Origin: Prorocentrum cordatum
Lineage: Eukaryota > Sar > Dinophyceae > Prorocentrales > Prorocentraceae
NCBI GenBank assembly: GCA_963575745.1
Contig: CAUYUJ010005703.1
Span: 478,154 to 542,153 of the forward strand
Length of the DNA: 64,000 nt
Direction of reading: 5' to 3'
Shown: positions 28,784 to 39,299 of the stretch, in pieces
Layout: every line of letters begins with the position of its first letter
Position numbering within the stretch: position 1 is the first letter of the stretch
Program-made: the position numbers and the translations under genes
The notes under the pieces: generated by a model
What the model saw: the letters and a program-made list of their open reading frames with translations, nothing else
What the model was told of the DNA's origin: nothing
Databases searched by the model: none

Positions 28784-29229
28784 GCAGACCGAAAGCTGAG
28801 GCGCGTTGCAACAGCGAGCTCCGGGTGCTTTCCTTGCGGAAGGAATATTCTTCAAACCAAAACGCCCCATGTGTCAGTTGATTCCAGCTGACCCTGGTTT
28901 TCACACCTTGCATGACCGGGATGCCTTCAGTGAATTTCGATGCTGGTTGGGTCCGACGCAAGCTCTCACGCGATGTCTCGGTCAGCACCGTGAACTGGAC
29001 CACAGCATTGATTCCTGATCCGCGGCATAGCTCTCCTGTCGCACCGCCTTTCCCCGACCCTGCCTGGGAGCGCACCATCGATGGCCCTCTTTTCTCGTCG
29101 CCAGCGTGCGGAGACGGCTCGGGAATGTTTGGCCCGCCACCCCTCACGCTCCGATGCGGATGGGGCGTTCGTTCCTTTGCTCCTAGGCGCCGAAACGTAT
29201 TTGATGAGGCTGTCGCCCAAGACCGTCCT

Positions 29230-29780
29230 AGGTTGAATGCTGCAACAAATGGTGTCCCTCCTGCATTTGTTCAGGACGCTCCTGGGGCTGAGCTCTACGC
29301 TCTCCTATTATACCTCACCCATGCTTCCCCATCGGTGCAGCATGAGTTTGCTGCCGTTTGTCAATATGTTGTTGACGCTTGATCCGTGGGCCATGAAGCC
29401 TCCACCCATGGCAGAGCTAAGCATTGCTCCCTATAGGCCCAGGTGCACCGCTCAGCGACAGACATCGGTTACCACGTAATTCGTGCCACCAAAGTACGCA
29501 AGGGTGACCGTAGTGATGCGCACTATGCTGGTAATCGACAGGCGGATAGATTAGCCAAACTAGGTGCGGACCTTCACTTTCATGATACCGTGCACCAGGA
29601 CCGGATTAAACGATCTGACAACCGTATTGGGCATCTAGGTTGTTATATTGGACACTGCATTGCATGGATCTTCAAGAATGTTCGCAAGAAAATTTGGGCT
29701 GCTGGTTCTGAAGACAGTCAGGCTCCAGCTCCCCCTCCACTCCTATTGTCGGGCTCTGTGTCTGGGACCCTTCAATAAGG
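29230..29780 (+). pseudogene. LINE RNase H C-terminal remnant
   Basis: QDAPGAELYALLLYLTHASP matches the second catalytic motif of RNase HI (AE-YA), then YVVDA (third Asp). After a frame change, HYAGNRQADRLAKLGADLHF corresponds to the final GN..AD..AK motif. These lie in correct order within 400 bp. From 29780 to 30185 I see no gene. Confidence 0.6.
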
Positions 29781-30184
29781 CGTTTTAGATTGTGAACTGT
29801 TGGGCTAGTTCGGTCTCCTAAAGCTACCTTCTGTGTTCCAAATGCTCCTCGCCTTCAGGTGGGGGACACTGTCTTCGAAGGCTGCAGGATTTTATTTTCT
29901 GTCGCCGCTGTGGTCGTTATTATAGTAGCAATGCCAAGGACCCAGTTAAGAATTGTACTGGGCCCCCTCGGGCCACTGGCACAATAACCCGCCTGAGGCT
30001 CATGTGCGATGGGCGTGACCCACGTACGAAACGCCCGATCGCAGATGTCTGTGCTGTTGATTGTGCCAGCGTCATTGATGCGTTTCCCAAACAACACCAT
30101 GTTTTTTATTTCCCTGCCCTTTTCGACCCTGAGTTGCTGTTACAGCCGTTGTTGCAGCCAGATGGCTTATATTGGGGGTTGGCC

Positions 30185-30290
30185 AATGGTGGGGAGGGAT
30201 ATCTTGTGTGCTTATTTTGCCGTGATGCGGGAAGTCTCTTGGAGACCGACACCCGCAGAAGTAAATTGTAAGACTTTCATGTTTTTCTGT
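30185..30290 (+). pseudogene. Second, truncated copy of the LINE 5' segment
   Basis: GGATATCTTGTGTGCTTATT, then TTGCCGTGATGCGGGAAGTC, is clearly related to the 24370-24430 segment (GGATATATTGTGTGCTTATC, TTGCCGCGATGCTGGGAAAG) and encodes YLVCLFCRDAG in place of YIVCLSCRDAG. Similarity fades after GTAAGACTTTC. It indicates another LINE of the same family, almost wholly lost. Confidence 0.6.
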
Positions 30291-30299
30291 TTATTGTGT

Positions 30300-30680
30300 T
30301 ATTCCTAGTCCAAGCTCGCCAAGCGACGAAGAGGCGACCATGCTTCTCTCATTACTGCGGGCCGTGGATCGACATCTGTTAGTCAAGCCTGTCAGGCCTA
30401 TAGAGGCTGTTTGCCTTTGCCTGTTTGTGATTTATTTTGCCCCGGCTCGCCAAGAGATGAAGAGGCTAGCTTCTCTCTCTTCGATGCTGGCTGTGGGGCG
30501 ACTTCGTTTAGCTGTCCTTTAGGCTGCCTGACTGCGAGGCTTCCCGAGCATTGAGGCGCAATGGAAGCAAGCACCCGTACCGCTTGCGCTTGCGAAACCT
30601 CACGCAGCTCTGATGTGCCTTTCTCTTTCGCCCAGGCTCGCAAAGAGAGGAGAAGAGCTCTGCTGCAGCCTGAGTTCGAA
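30300..30680 (+). repeat. Three degenerate copies of a GCTCGCCAAG-centred repeat
   Basis: AAGCTCGCCAAGCGACGAAG near 30313, CGGCTCGCCAAGAGATGAAG near 30442 and CAGGCTCGCAAAGAGAGGAG near 30630 share flanking TTTATT...GCCC and CTCTC sequence. No gene supported. The following 30700-30950 has no recognisable gene either. Confidence 0.5.
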
Positions 30681-30954
30681 AAGTGTGCTGTTTGCCTGGA
30701 GGGAAGGTGAAGGAAAGACATCCGACGAGCCAGGACAAGGGGCATGTCAAATCCCCTTTCAGGCTTTCCCAGCATCACTTTCCTGCTTTCGGGCCCTCGC
30801 TGTTTCGGTGCCCCTCTCTCTTCGGTCGTGTCCCTCCGCTGGTTCGTCTGTGGTTCCTGGGGCCGGTCCATCGCTTCTTTTCGGCCCCCTCGGGCCCTTC
30901 CGCCGCGCGTCGGCCACGTGCGGGAGTGATTGTTCTGACGAGAACGCGAGGATA

Positions 30955-31185
30955 AATCAAAATGTTACATGGACGGAGGCGGATAAGTTTTCGAATCGGG
31001 CTCTCGCCTCATACGTCCTCGACATATACCACCACGAGCGCATCACTGTGCAGTAGTTAAGCGGGTGCAGGACGGCTTCATTTCAAAATGGGGCTCTCGC
31101 CCGATGTTCTGGACAGAATTGCCAGAACGTGTACAACAGCTGCACGGATGCCAGGCGGTCCTTGTTCAATGAATGCGGAGCTTTG
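30955..31185 (+). repeat. Fifth, degenerate module A cluster
   Basis: AAGTTTTCGAATCGGGCTCT, TTCATTTCAAAATGGGGCTC (then TCGCCC) and TGTACAACAGCTGCACGG are recognisable module A parts. Confidence 0.6.
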
Positions 31186-32140
31186 ACTGGAAACCTCCTT
31201 GTCGCATTCCTGATAGCTCGTAGGACGGAGAGCGGTGTCAATCATCACGGAGCTTCCGCCCGAACTGCAGGCCCGTGGGGCGCGCGTCGTTCAAGCGAGG
31301 CGCTTCGCGCAGGGACACGGAAGGGCGGGACTTGGGACGGGAGGGTGCATCTTGTGCTTACTGTGGTCCTCCTCCCCCCTCCTCCTCTTGCTCTTGCTCT
31401 TGCTGCTCCTGAAGGGGACATGCCCCCGCGCGCTCCCATGCGCGCGAGCCGCGCCCGGATGCCAGCGGCGCTCACGCCCTAGAGGCTCCGGGTCACGGCC
31501 CATGCTGCCACTGCCCGCCCTGCACTGCCATTGCCCAGAATTCTCGCAGGCGCCGATCCCAACGCTGTAGCTGGTAACGCTTCCAGCTGACCTCCTCCTC
31601 CTCCTCCTCCGCTTCCAGCTGACCTCACTGCGCGTCGCCACAGTCACCCTCCTGCCTGCGGGCTTCCCCGATCGACGATCGACGGAGCCACAACTCGGGC
31701 CCGAGACCGAGCAAACCCGGGGGCCATCGCGCGCGCCCGCGCCACGACAGGAGGCCACGCGGGAAGTACCCAAGCGAGACGAAACGGCCCTCTGTTGAGG
31801 AGAAAGCATTGCCGATGCCACTACCCTTCCCTCGTCCTCGCCGTCTTGGGCCTCCTGTAAGGGCCCCTCGTCGCCGCGGCAGGATCCGCTTTGGAGCACT
31901 TGCGCCCCAGGACGGTAGCGGTGTCGGTATCTCTCGGCTCCGCCTGAGTGAGAAGAAACTGTATGGGGGGACCAGCTCAGGGGGGGAAACATCGAGCTTG
32001 AAGCGGCGGTACAGCGCCGATAGATCGGCGATAGGCCCCCGATAACGAAACCAGACGTTCCTGGGAGGAATGGGCTATCAGACCTCTATGGGCGATCAAT
32101 GGGCGACTGGGAGTCCATGCATTCACCCCTGAGCCCACTA
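31186..32140. other. No supported gene
   Basis: GC-rich mixed sequence with a short CTC run at 31590-31612. Several ORFs cover it on both strands, Arg/Pro/Ala-rich and without motifs. Confidence 0.5.
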
Positions 32141-32144
32141 CCCC

Positions 32145-32966
32145 CTAAAGTTGTCCCTGACTGAGGTGGCCTGGCTGATCGCCCGGCGAAAGAAGGGCAG
32201 ATGCTCGAAGCGAAGCTGCCGAGGCGATCCGAGGCAGAGCAGGCCGTAGGCAGCCGCAGAGCAGTGCCGAGCACTGGAGCCGCAGGCAGCCGCAGGAGCA
32301 GGAGCAGCGGGGCGGCCGCGCGGCCGGGGCGTCGCACCTCCACGTGCCGATCTCGCCGAACATCAGCACGTTCGGCCGCGCCACCGCGCCACAGGCGTGG
32401 CACCGCGGGAGCGAGGCCTCCTCCACCGCGTCCTCGCGGCCAGGCTCCAGCGGCATCCGCTCGGCCAGGTCCGGCGGGCAAGGCCACACCTCCGCCCGGT
32501 GCGGGCAAGGCGCCGGGGGGCCCTCGCCACCGCCCAAGGGCGACAAGCCGTGCTGCAGGAAGGCGGCGGAGCCGTGGGCCTCGTAGACGCGCTCTGGGGC
32601 GAGCGCCCGCGGCCACAGAGCGTCGACGTTGGTCGTGTAGGCAAAGCAGCCGTGGCGGGCGCGCTGTCCCCAGCGCTGCACGATGTGGTAGCCTTCGTGT
32701 GGGGCGGCAGCCCGGTACGCCTCACAAGAGTAGCGCCAGAACGCCCAGGCCAGGCGGGGGCGCTCGGTCAAGAGCTCGGGGGTGCACACCTCGCTGTAGT
32801 CCAGGCCCAGCGCTTCCAGTGGCGGCCACACGCCGGCATTGCAGCCGCGGTAAGTGCCCAGGCCGCTGTCGACGCTCATGCCGGCACCTGAGCCAACCAG
32901 CAGGGCCCGAGCCCTCGAGATCCAGCTCGCTGCCAGCTCAATGGCGGCGCCCACCTTGAAGACCAA
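32145..32966 (-). CDS. Truncated Sir2-like (sirtuin) NAD-dependent deacylase
   Basis: Sirtuin signatures in order: GSGAGMSVDSGLGTYRG at about residue 26 (NAD-binding GAGxSxxSG), TTNVD at about 111 (the TQNID position), YEAHGS at about 128 (catalytic His), and CHACGAVARPNVLMFGE at about 190 (second Cys pair, R-P-x-V-x-FGE). Known sirtuins remove acyl groups from lysines using NAD+. After FGE the usual second half of the Rossmann fold (GTS...) is absent: the sequence turns into Cys/Arg/Leu-rich composition, so the gene is truncated or continues after an intron. The first Cys pair of the zinc module is not obvious. The codon at 32966 is TTG and no upstream ATG is evident; CTTCAAG|GTGGGC near 32955 could be a splice acceptor, so the true start may be in another exon. 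Confidence 0.65.
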   Translation of the reverse strand: MVFKVGAAIELAASWISRARALLVGSGAGMSVDSGLGTYRGCNAGVWPPLEALGLDYSEVCTPELLTERPRLAWAFWRYSCEAYRAAAPHEGYHIVQRWGQRARHGCFAYTTNVDALWPRALAPERVYEAHGSAAFLQHGLSPLGGGEGPPAPCPHRAEVWPCPPDLAERMPLEPGREDAVEEASLPRCHACGAVARPNVLMFGEIGTWRCDAPAARPPRCSCSCGCLRLQCSALLCGCLRPALPRIASAASLRASALLSPGDQPGHLSQGQL

Positions 32967-33540
32967 AACACTGCACTAGCATAGACTTGCGGAAATCCTC
33001 GCGGAGTTCCAGGGTCGGCGCTAGACTCCCTCCCTACACCCCTGCCAGGAGCGCGGAGCGCGACTGGGGGGGGCGGCACTGGAAGCGCCGCCAGGGTTGT
33101 GATCGCGGGCGGGAAACATATCCATATCCATTGCCTCGCGGTCCAGGCTCCTCGGCCTCGACCCTATGAATATGCCCTGCGCGGAATGTATCCACGAGAG
33201 ACCGCATCCGTTAAACCGCGCCTCGGTGTTCAGACCGCAACGGCATGGAAATGGATACGTTCGTCGATCGTGATGCGGGGCAGGGGGGGGCAACGCCAAC
33301 CCAAGACATCTGCGCTGACCTCCGAAAGTTGGTCTTTACCGCAGATGCCGCGCTCCCCAGACCTTGCGCGACGCCTTCTGACCAAAACTCAAAAGTAAAT
33401 CTGGCCCTGGCGGCAGGGCCCCACTGAAGGCCCCGAAAAAGTGAAGGCGAAGGAAGGCTGAGAGGGCCGCTCTTCTGTGCCGCCCCCATCCCCGCGCGAA
33501 GCCCGCCCCAAAGAGACCGCTGACGTATAACTGCGGCCCT
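32967..33540. other. No supported gene
   Basis: Mixed sequence between the sirtuin-like ORF and the second fold-back structure. No motif, tandem repeat or clear ORF. Confidence 0.4.
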
Positions 33541-33544
33541 CCTG

Positions 33545-34335
33545 GAATCCGCGTCACTTCGCTCGCCCAAATTTGCTTCGCCCATTTTGCACCTGGGCTC
33601 TTTTCGCCCAAAGTTCGCTTCGCCCAAATTCGTTTCGCCCAGTTTCGCGTCGCCCCGCTCGCTTCGCCCAATTCGCTTCACCCATGGTCGCTTCACCCCG
33701 CTTCGCTTCGCCAACTTTCGCTTCGCCCGGTTCGCTTCACCCGGTTCGCTTTATCTGGGGTCCGATTCGTCCGACCCGACCCGCTCCCATAGGGCACACC
33801 CGCCAAACGCGCCCGTCATGGGCTCCGCCCGCCCGCCCCACCCGACCAGTCCGCCCACAAGATGATCCACCTCGATTGCGCCCCACACTTCAATGCCCAT
33901 CCAACCCGAAATGCCGGGCGCGGGCCCGCCCGAAAGACCCGCCACTTGGGGTCTGTCCGCCCGACCCGACCAGCCCGCCCACAACAGGATCAGACTCGAT
34001 TGCGCTCCACACCCGCCCCGCCCCCCGAACCACCCCTTCTGGGTCCGCCCGCCCGACCCCACCTTGTGGGTCCGCCTCCCGACCCGGCCCATCCCCGCCC
34101 GTTGGGGTCCGCACACCCGACCCGACCCACCCACTCCGAAGTAAAGAGGTTGAACCGTAAAAACCTCGGCGAAGCGAACCACCGACGAAACACCCCCCCC
34201 GCAAAACGAACTAAACAAGGCGAACACCAGCGAGGCGAGAACCAGCGAAGCGAAAACCAGCGAAGCGAACCTTGGCGAAACAAGACGGGGAAAGCGAAAC
34301 GGGCGAATCGAAAACCTGACAAAGCGAACGCGAGC
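33545..34335. mobile_element. Second fold-back structure: TTCGCTTCGCCC arms around a C-rich core
   Basis: 33545-33765 is a degenerate array of about 14-16 bp units (TTCGCTTCGCCCAA type). 34150-34335 is the same unit in reverse complement (GGCGAAGCGAA type). Between them is a C-rich tandem sequence with repeated CCGACCCGACC, GCCCGCCCGACC and AGACTCGATTGCG-like parts. The whole could fold into a long imperfect hairpin with a minisatellite loop, like 2845-3721. ORFs through it are Pro/Arg/Phe repeats and not genes. Confidence 0.55.
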
Positions 34336-34499
34336 CCTGGAATACACCCTGGATCCTTGTCCAAAGCCTTCGTTCAAGGACGGTTACCATCTAAATTCGC
34401 CACCGTCGCTTCGGTTCGTAGTGGAGTGTCCCAGGCCCATGCAGCTCTGGCAAAGGGTTCTAAAGGGTCTGCACCCCCAGTCTCCCACGCGGTCCCGGG

Positions 34500-34935
34500 C
34501 GCCCCTGCGCCCTGTCGGGGCGTGTCGCCTAAGATTTTAGGACGCCAAGAGAGCCCCAAAACGGTCCAAAAAGACCCCTAGAGGCCCCAAAGACGGCCGA
34601 AGAGGGCCCCAAGCCGTCGGACGATCGCTCCAAGACACCCAAAGTGGCCGCCAGACGGCCGAAAATGCCCCCAAGACGCTCCAAGAGACCTCCAAGAGGC
34701 CTCCCAAACGGCAAAAATCACGGATGCCCCTTGCCCTTTCGGTTTCCCGACGATTCAGGACAACCCTAAAGGCCCCCAAGATCGCCCCGAGACGGCCCAA
34801 GAGGCCTCCAAGAGGATCCCAACACGGCCCCAAATATCCCAAAACGACCCAAGAGGCGCCCATGACGGCCCCAGAGGCCCCCAAGACAACTCCAAGAGGG
34901 GGGCCCGACGGGAAACCGGAATTGAATAAGTCTTT
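34500..34935 (-). repeat. Degenerate CCCCAAGA/GGGGCC repeat block, opposite orientation to 1-700
   Basis: Short words such as GGCCCCAAGACGG, AGAGGCCTCCAAGAGG and CCCCAAGATCGCCCC. On the minus strand this reads as the GGGGCCTCTTGGG type of 1-700. From 34936 to 35540 I see no gene. Confidence 0.6.
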
Positions 34936-35547
34936 TGCCGAAAGGGGCTATGGAATGAGAACGCAATGTGGCAACACTGCTATGTCGCATGATACTCTGC
35001 ACTGCCGATGCTACTCCCATTCCTGCTACTACGAGCGTCTGAGGGGGCAAATTCTTCACCCCTCCTCGCAGCGATTCTGGCTGCACCCCGTCTCGCGGCG
35101 CCCTGTCAGTCCGGCGGACGGCCCTCGCCATCCAGAAAGGGTAGCGGAACTGCGGCGGTCCACAACCACGCAGTTGCAAGGCTTTCAGTGCTCAGCAGCG
35201 TTGCGCTTGGCCCGTTGCTACCCGCAGCTAGGCGCGGCGTCGGGCTCAGGCCTGGCGCGGCGCCCCCCGCTTCCAGGCTCAGGGTGGAGCTCGGGCTCGG
35301 CGCTCGGCGGTTCGTCTCCTGGCTCCTCTGCGGTCTGGCGAAAGTAGGCGCGGGCCAGACTGCGCTCGCCCTTCCCGAAACTCCTGGCGCACCCCATTCG
35401 CGCGCTCCTCCATCTCCCTCTTCGCAAGCGGCTCGGCGAGCAAGTCTGCCCCGTTTTCCCCCGTGCCGATCTTACCAAGATCGAGATGTATCATAGCGAG
35501 CCGTTCTTGCACCCAGAGGCATCGCGCCTGGGTGTGTCTCTGCTTTC

Positions 35548-37458
35548 TTACTCCTCTCCTCGAAGAAAACCTCCTGCAGCTGATGAACCAGAGACCATTT
35601 TCAGCTCGTACACCACACTCCAGTCTTCTATTATCGCCTTGATGCCAAGTCCTGCACAAGCACCCGCGCTGATGGCATAGTACTCATTCTCGCCAGACGA
35701 CCAACCGATCACCTGCAAAATATTGCACGCGTGCTTCACCGCGTGCTTGCCGACGAAGGCAACTTGGCCAACGGTTGACCTCTGGGGCACCTCGTCTCCA
35801 GCGTTGTCGCCGTCCACCATGATCACCACCTCGACGACGCCACCGTTGGCAGCGCTCCTGTCCCTGGCGAACTTCTGCGCGACACGCGGCCGCCCCTTCA
35901 GGTATCTGGCCAACCTCTTCAGGCGCGCAGCATCTACCTGCCTCGGTGATTGCATGTCCTTTGCCGAGTTCTTCACTGCGTCGTCTATGTCTGCGCGATC
36001 TGGAGAAAGATAAGCTGCCGGCATCGTCACACCTCTGCACTGCTTAACAGCATCTCCCATGAGTAGTGGCGAAGCTTCTCTATCCTCGTGTTCTGATTCC
36101 TCTTTCTTCAATCTTGGTGCGTCCAAAGCTTTCGTCTTCTCTCCTGCTAGCCCCATGTCTGCCACGATGATTCCTGCGCGGCGGGGATCTGCTTCAACCT
36201 CGAAACGCTCGCCCCCCGGCGACCCAGCAACGCGCAAAATGCGATTCGAGAAAAACACTGTTTGGCCACGCCTGGCCCCGAGCCCAAGCAGGAGGCCCCC
36301 CGCGACTTTCAGATCGCACTTAGACCGAAGCGTCTTTCCAGCTCGTCCAAAGCCTCCTCGTTTCCAAGGGCGCAGAAATCGCCCCCATGGACAAGTGACC
36401 GCAAGTCGCTGCTCATGTCGTAGAACAAAGCTGGATTGGCTTCGCCTGGCTCGTGTCCGTCTGCTCCCAAGACAGCAGTGTAATCTCGCTGCCGGATTGC
36501 AGATGCGCCCTGCGTGCCATGCATACTTTTCCTGAGAAGGCTACAGCGCACGCCATCGGCTTCGGTGTCAGACAACTAACTCTACACACTGCTCTCTCCG
36601 CCCCCTATAGAACTGGGCCCGGGAGATGTCAGAGAACCCCATGGCAAGAGGCCGGTTCCTGCTGGACCTCCGCCTCTGCACCATCATGCCGCCGAGAATC
36701 TCGACTGCTTCTAACGGTGGCACTGCTGAGAAGAGAAGTGCTGCTGGGAGTTTTCGGCCAACCTCGCCCTGGCCGCGCTTCTCTCGCACGACAATCCGCG
36801 ACCTGTAATTCGGCTTCTCGTGGCCCCCCTTATTGGTGTCTATCCACATCAACTTGATGGGCGGTTGTCCAGCGACGCTCCTGCACACCTCTATCGGCGT
36901 TTTCTCGCGGACATCCTGCTCGCGCAGACACTCGACCTCCAGCCGCCGCGCTTCTCGAACCATCTGCGGGCCCAGCCAGCCTCCGTTCACGTCGCCCCAA
37001 TAGCGCCCGTCATCGCTCAGAGATCCCCTGCCTGCCTCAAAGGGTTCTGGGCCGACCGGCACAGGGCCCGCCGTTGCCACGGCGAGATCGGGCAACTGGC
37101 CGCCCGCGCCCATGCTGTCACGAATGGCTCGAAGAAGGCACCGCGCCAGCACTGGCGCGAGCAAGCGCGACCTCCGGGCGAGGCCGCCTTCCAGCACCAC
37201 GTGAACAAGTGGCCCCTGAGCGCGGGGCTTCCCGCCGCCTTTCCCAGAGAAGCTCCGCTTGCGCAATTCTGCGGCCGGCGCTGGGAGATTGGCCATGAAT
37301 CTCGCCCGGGCCCGCGCGAAGGGCGCGCTGCCGTTTCCTGCCTCGCCCCGCCTGCACATGGGACCGTTCACTTGCACCACTTCTTCTCCCTTCAGACCTC
37401 CTCTACCTCCTTCCCCCCCCAGCTGCCGGCGCCATGCGGGAGTTCGCGCAAGAGGCAT
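35548..37458 (-). pseudogene. Dead copia RT/RNase H fragment
   Basis: Three minus-strand ORFs in different frames form one copia pol. 37458-36568 ends with IKLMWIDTNKGG, NYRSRIVVREK, AVPPLEAVEIL and FSDISRAQF (RT fingers and motif A). 36575-36309 has LRKSMHGTQGAS (from the usual YGTRDA) and LRSLVHGGDFCALG, the catalytic xxDD motif changed to GGD. 36258-35548 has SPDRADIDDAVKN, RYLKGRPRV, VDGDNAGD and WSSGENEYYAISAG, the RNase H core (D, E). Frame breaks lie near 36570 and 36285 and a catalytic Asp is lost, so it is non-functional. No integrase or LTR is found around it. It is not the same copia lineage as 9458-19561, whose RT motifs differ (LEVDDF, LAGETQAL). Confidence 0.75.
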
Positions 37459-37519
37459 CGCCCCCGCCTTGCCTGCCCCCCGCAGCTTTCACACGCGACC
37501 CACAGGTTCCTCCTCGCCC

Positions 37520-37593
<74 letters not shown>
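37520..37593. repeat. (CA)n dinucleotide microsatellite
   Basis: ACAC repeat with one ACGC interruption near 37562. Poly-Thr-His and poly-Cys-Val ORFs across it are artefacts. Confidence 0.97.
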
Positions 37594-37595
<2 letters not shown>

Positions 37596-37730
37596 TATCC
37601 CCCCGTGCCTCCTCTTATGAGCACGTCGTAATTGAAGGCAGGCTACAAGAGGAGGCACTCCCACGACGACGCAGGGATCTCCACGCTCTGTCTCGAACCA
37701 CTCGGAGACATGTTCCTCGCGAACGAAATC

Positions 37731-38351
37731 TCATTTTGCACCGTCAGTCCGCGAGCGCCCCACATCCACGCACACTCCGGGCCTCAACCCCGCGCTGATG
37801 GCAGGTGGATCGCAGGCCGCGCGCACCCCAGGAGACGCGTCCGGCACCTCGACGGCCCTTAACTCTAGAGCCACCTGGGTGACGTCATCCAGTTCAGACG
37901 ACGACAAGTCGACGCTTTTTGCACGATAGGCCTCAAGGATCCTACTCTCGCACACGCGTCTCAGCTCCCCCTTTCTAGCCGAGAAGCAACCCATGGCCAC
38001 GTCTGGCCCTGCCGGCGCGGAACTCCCCGCAGCCGCCAGCGCGGGGCCACCCGCAGCCGGCCCTGCCGACGAGCTCGCGCTCACCCCCGCCGACACCTCG
38101 CCTGCCTGAGCCTGCGCCGCAGGCGGCGCGATCACGTCGTCGTCCGCCGTCTCTAGCCTTGGATCGCCAGGTGGATCTTCCGGCGGTCGCTTCAGCGTCG
38201 CGCGGCCCAGTGCCGTCGGCACGCGGTCCACCCTCCTTTTGGCCGCTGGCCGCCCTTCTGCCGGCCCTGGCGGCCCTCTCAGGGCCCCATGCTTGTCCGG
38301 GCGCCCCCGACGCGTCCGCCGCAAAGCCGCCCGCGGGCGGCGCGGGCACAT
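37731..38351 (-). CDS. Hypothetical minus-strand ORF upstream of the copia fragment
   Basis: 206 codons. The first 120 residues are Pro/Ala/Arg-rich. The rest (VCESRILEAYRAKSVDLSSS ELDDVTQVALELRAVEVPD) looks helical and protein-like. It lies just upstream of, and in the same orientation as, the copia RT fragment and could be the linker region of that pol gene, but no diagnostic motif is visible. Confidence 0.25.
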   Translation of the reverse strand: MCPRRPRAALRRTRRGRPDKHGALRGPPGPAEGRPAAKRRVDRVPTALGRATLKRPPEDPPGDPRLETADDDVIAPPAAQAQAGEVSAGVSASSSAGPAAGGPALAAAGSSAPAGPDVAMGCFSARKGELRRVCESRILEAYRAKSVDLSSSELDDVTQVALELRAVEVPDASPGVRAACDPPAISAGLRPGVCVDVGRSRTDGAK

Positions 38352-38446
38352 CCGCTCCCCTGCGTGCCCGCTGCGCTTCTACCCGCCTCCGTTGCTGCGC
38401 ATCTGCTTCAATGCGCGCCGTCATTCTCCGCGCGCGCGCGCGGCGG

Positions 38447-38790
38447 GGCGCGCGAGAAATAAAAACAAAAAAAGCGAAAAAAAAAAAAAATAAAAAATAA
38501 GAAAAACGAGAAAAAAGAAAAAAAAAATAAAAAAAAAAGACAAAAAAACAAGAAAAAAAAAAAAAAAAAAAACCGAAAAAAAGAAAAGGAAAACGTAAAG
38601 AAAAATAAGGAAAAACAAAAAAATGAAAGCAGACGAAGCGATAAAAGAACATCACAATGAACCAAAAAAAAAAAACAAGAAAAAGACAAAACACACAAAA
38701 AATAAAATAAAAGACATCGGACCAGAAAATAAACAAAATAATACAACAAACACCAAAAGATAAAAAAACGAATAAAGCCCTGGGGTGGGT
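38447..38790. repeat. A-rich tract (plus strand)
   Basis: About 340 bp almost entirely of A with scattered G and C (AAAAACAAAAAAAG, AAAAAATAAG), in sharp contrast to the GC-rich surroundings. A shorter tract of the same kind is at 47078-47265. Poly-Phe/Leu ORFs on the minus strand are composition artefacts. From 38790 to 39165 there is one degenerate module A repeat (near 39010-39080) and no gene. Confidence 0.8.
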
Positions 38791-39168
38791 TGCCGGCATG
38801 CCGAGCGAGATGTTCGCGCACGCTACACAGTCGGTAGTCGGCCTATAGGCTTCGATGTCCCTCTTGAGGACGCAGAGGTCCCTGGGCCCTGGAACTCCTC
38901 CTCCTCCTCCTCCACAATTACTCAAGATGAATGCTACTCCCCTCTTCCCCTGATGACGTCTTGGGAATATTCGCCCCCCCCGCGTACGGTTTTTTACACG
39001 CAGGGTTTCCCGGAGTCGGGTTGTCGCTTGCATTTGTTTCCAAAATGCTGCTCTCGCTGAGGCGCCGGCCTCATTTTCGGGCCCCGCTCGCTCCGAACCA
39101 CGTAGATCCATCGATGCTTATTTAGTGCATCTGCTTATTTAGTAGTCGGCCTTAAAGTCGTCATCCTT

Positions 39169-39215
39169 AAAATTTAGCGTCGACGCTAAAATTTAGCGAC
39201 GATCAGCGTCGACGC
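39169..39215. other. Perfect 18-bp palindrome with partial second copy
   Basis: TTTAGCGTCGACGCTAAA at 39173-39190 is its own reverse complement and is flanked by AAAA/ATTT. Its centre GCGTCGACGC recurs at 39206-39215. Nothing indicates which protein, if any, would bind it. Confidence 0.85.
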
Positions 39216-39299
39216 ATGCTCCAACACGGTATAGCATTCGAAAAAGGAGGCGCGATCTCCTGAAGAGGGCGCGTGCGCCCTGGTGGAGCAGGAGGCGCC

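Larger units (their letters stand above)
24234..29780 (+). mobile_element. Decayed dinoflagellate LINE (non-LTR retrotransposon)
   Basis: Read in order on the plus strand: a Cys-rich zinc-like segment, a coiled-coil ORF1, an endonuclease remnant, RT and RNase H, each interrupted by stops or frame changes. The order is standard for LINEs with an apurinic-type endonuclease and a C-terminal RNase H. No terminal repeats are visible and I cannot fix either end. A fragment of the same 5' coding segment recurs at 30185-30290. Confidence 0.75.

Noticed and set aside
33573-34581. Overlapping Pro-rich ORFs at 33.6-34.6 kb
   Set aside because: They run through the inverted TTCGCTTCGCCC arrays and C-rich core and have no independent features.
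37392-37664. Cys-Val or Thr-His repeat ORFs
   Set aside because: Artefacts of the (CA)n microsatellite.
38408-38821. Minus-strand poly-Phe ORF resembling a membrane protein
   Set aside because: The hydrophobicity comes only from the A-rich tract; no ordinary coding composition or motif.
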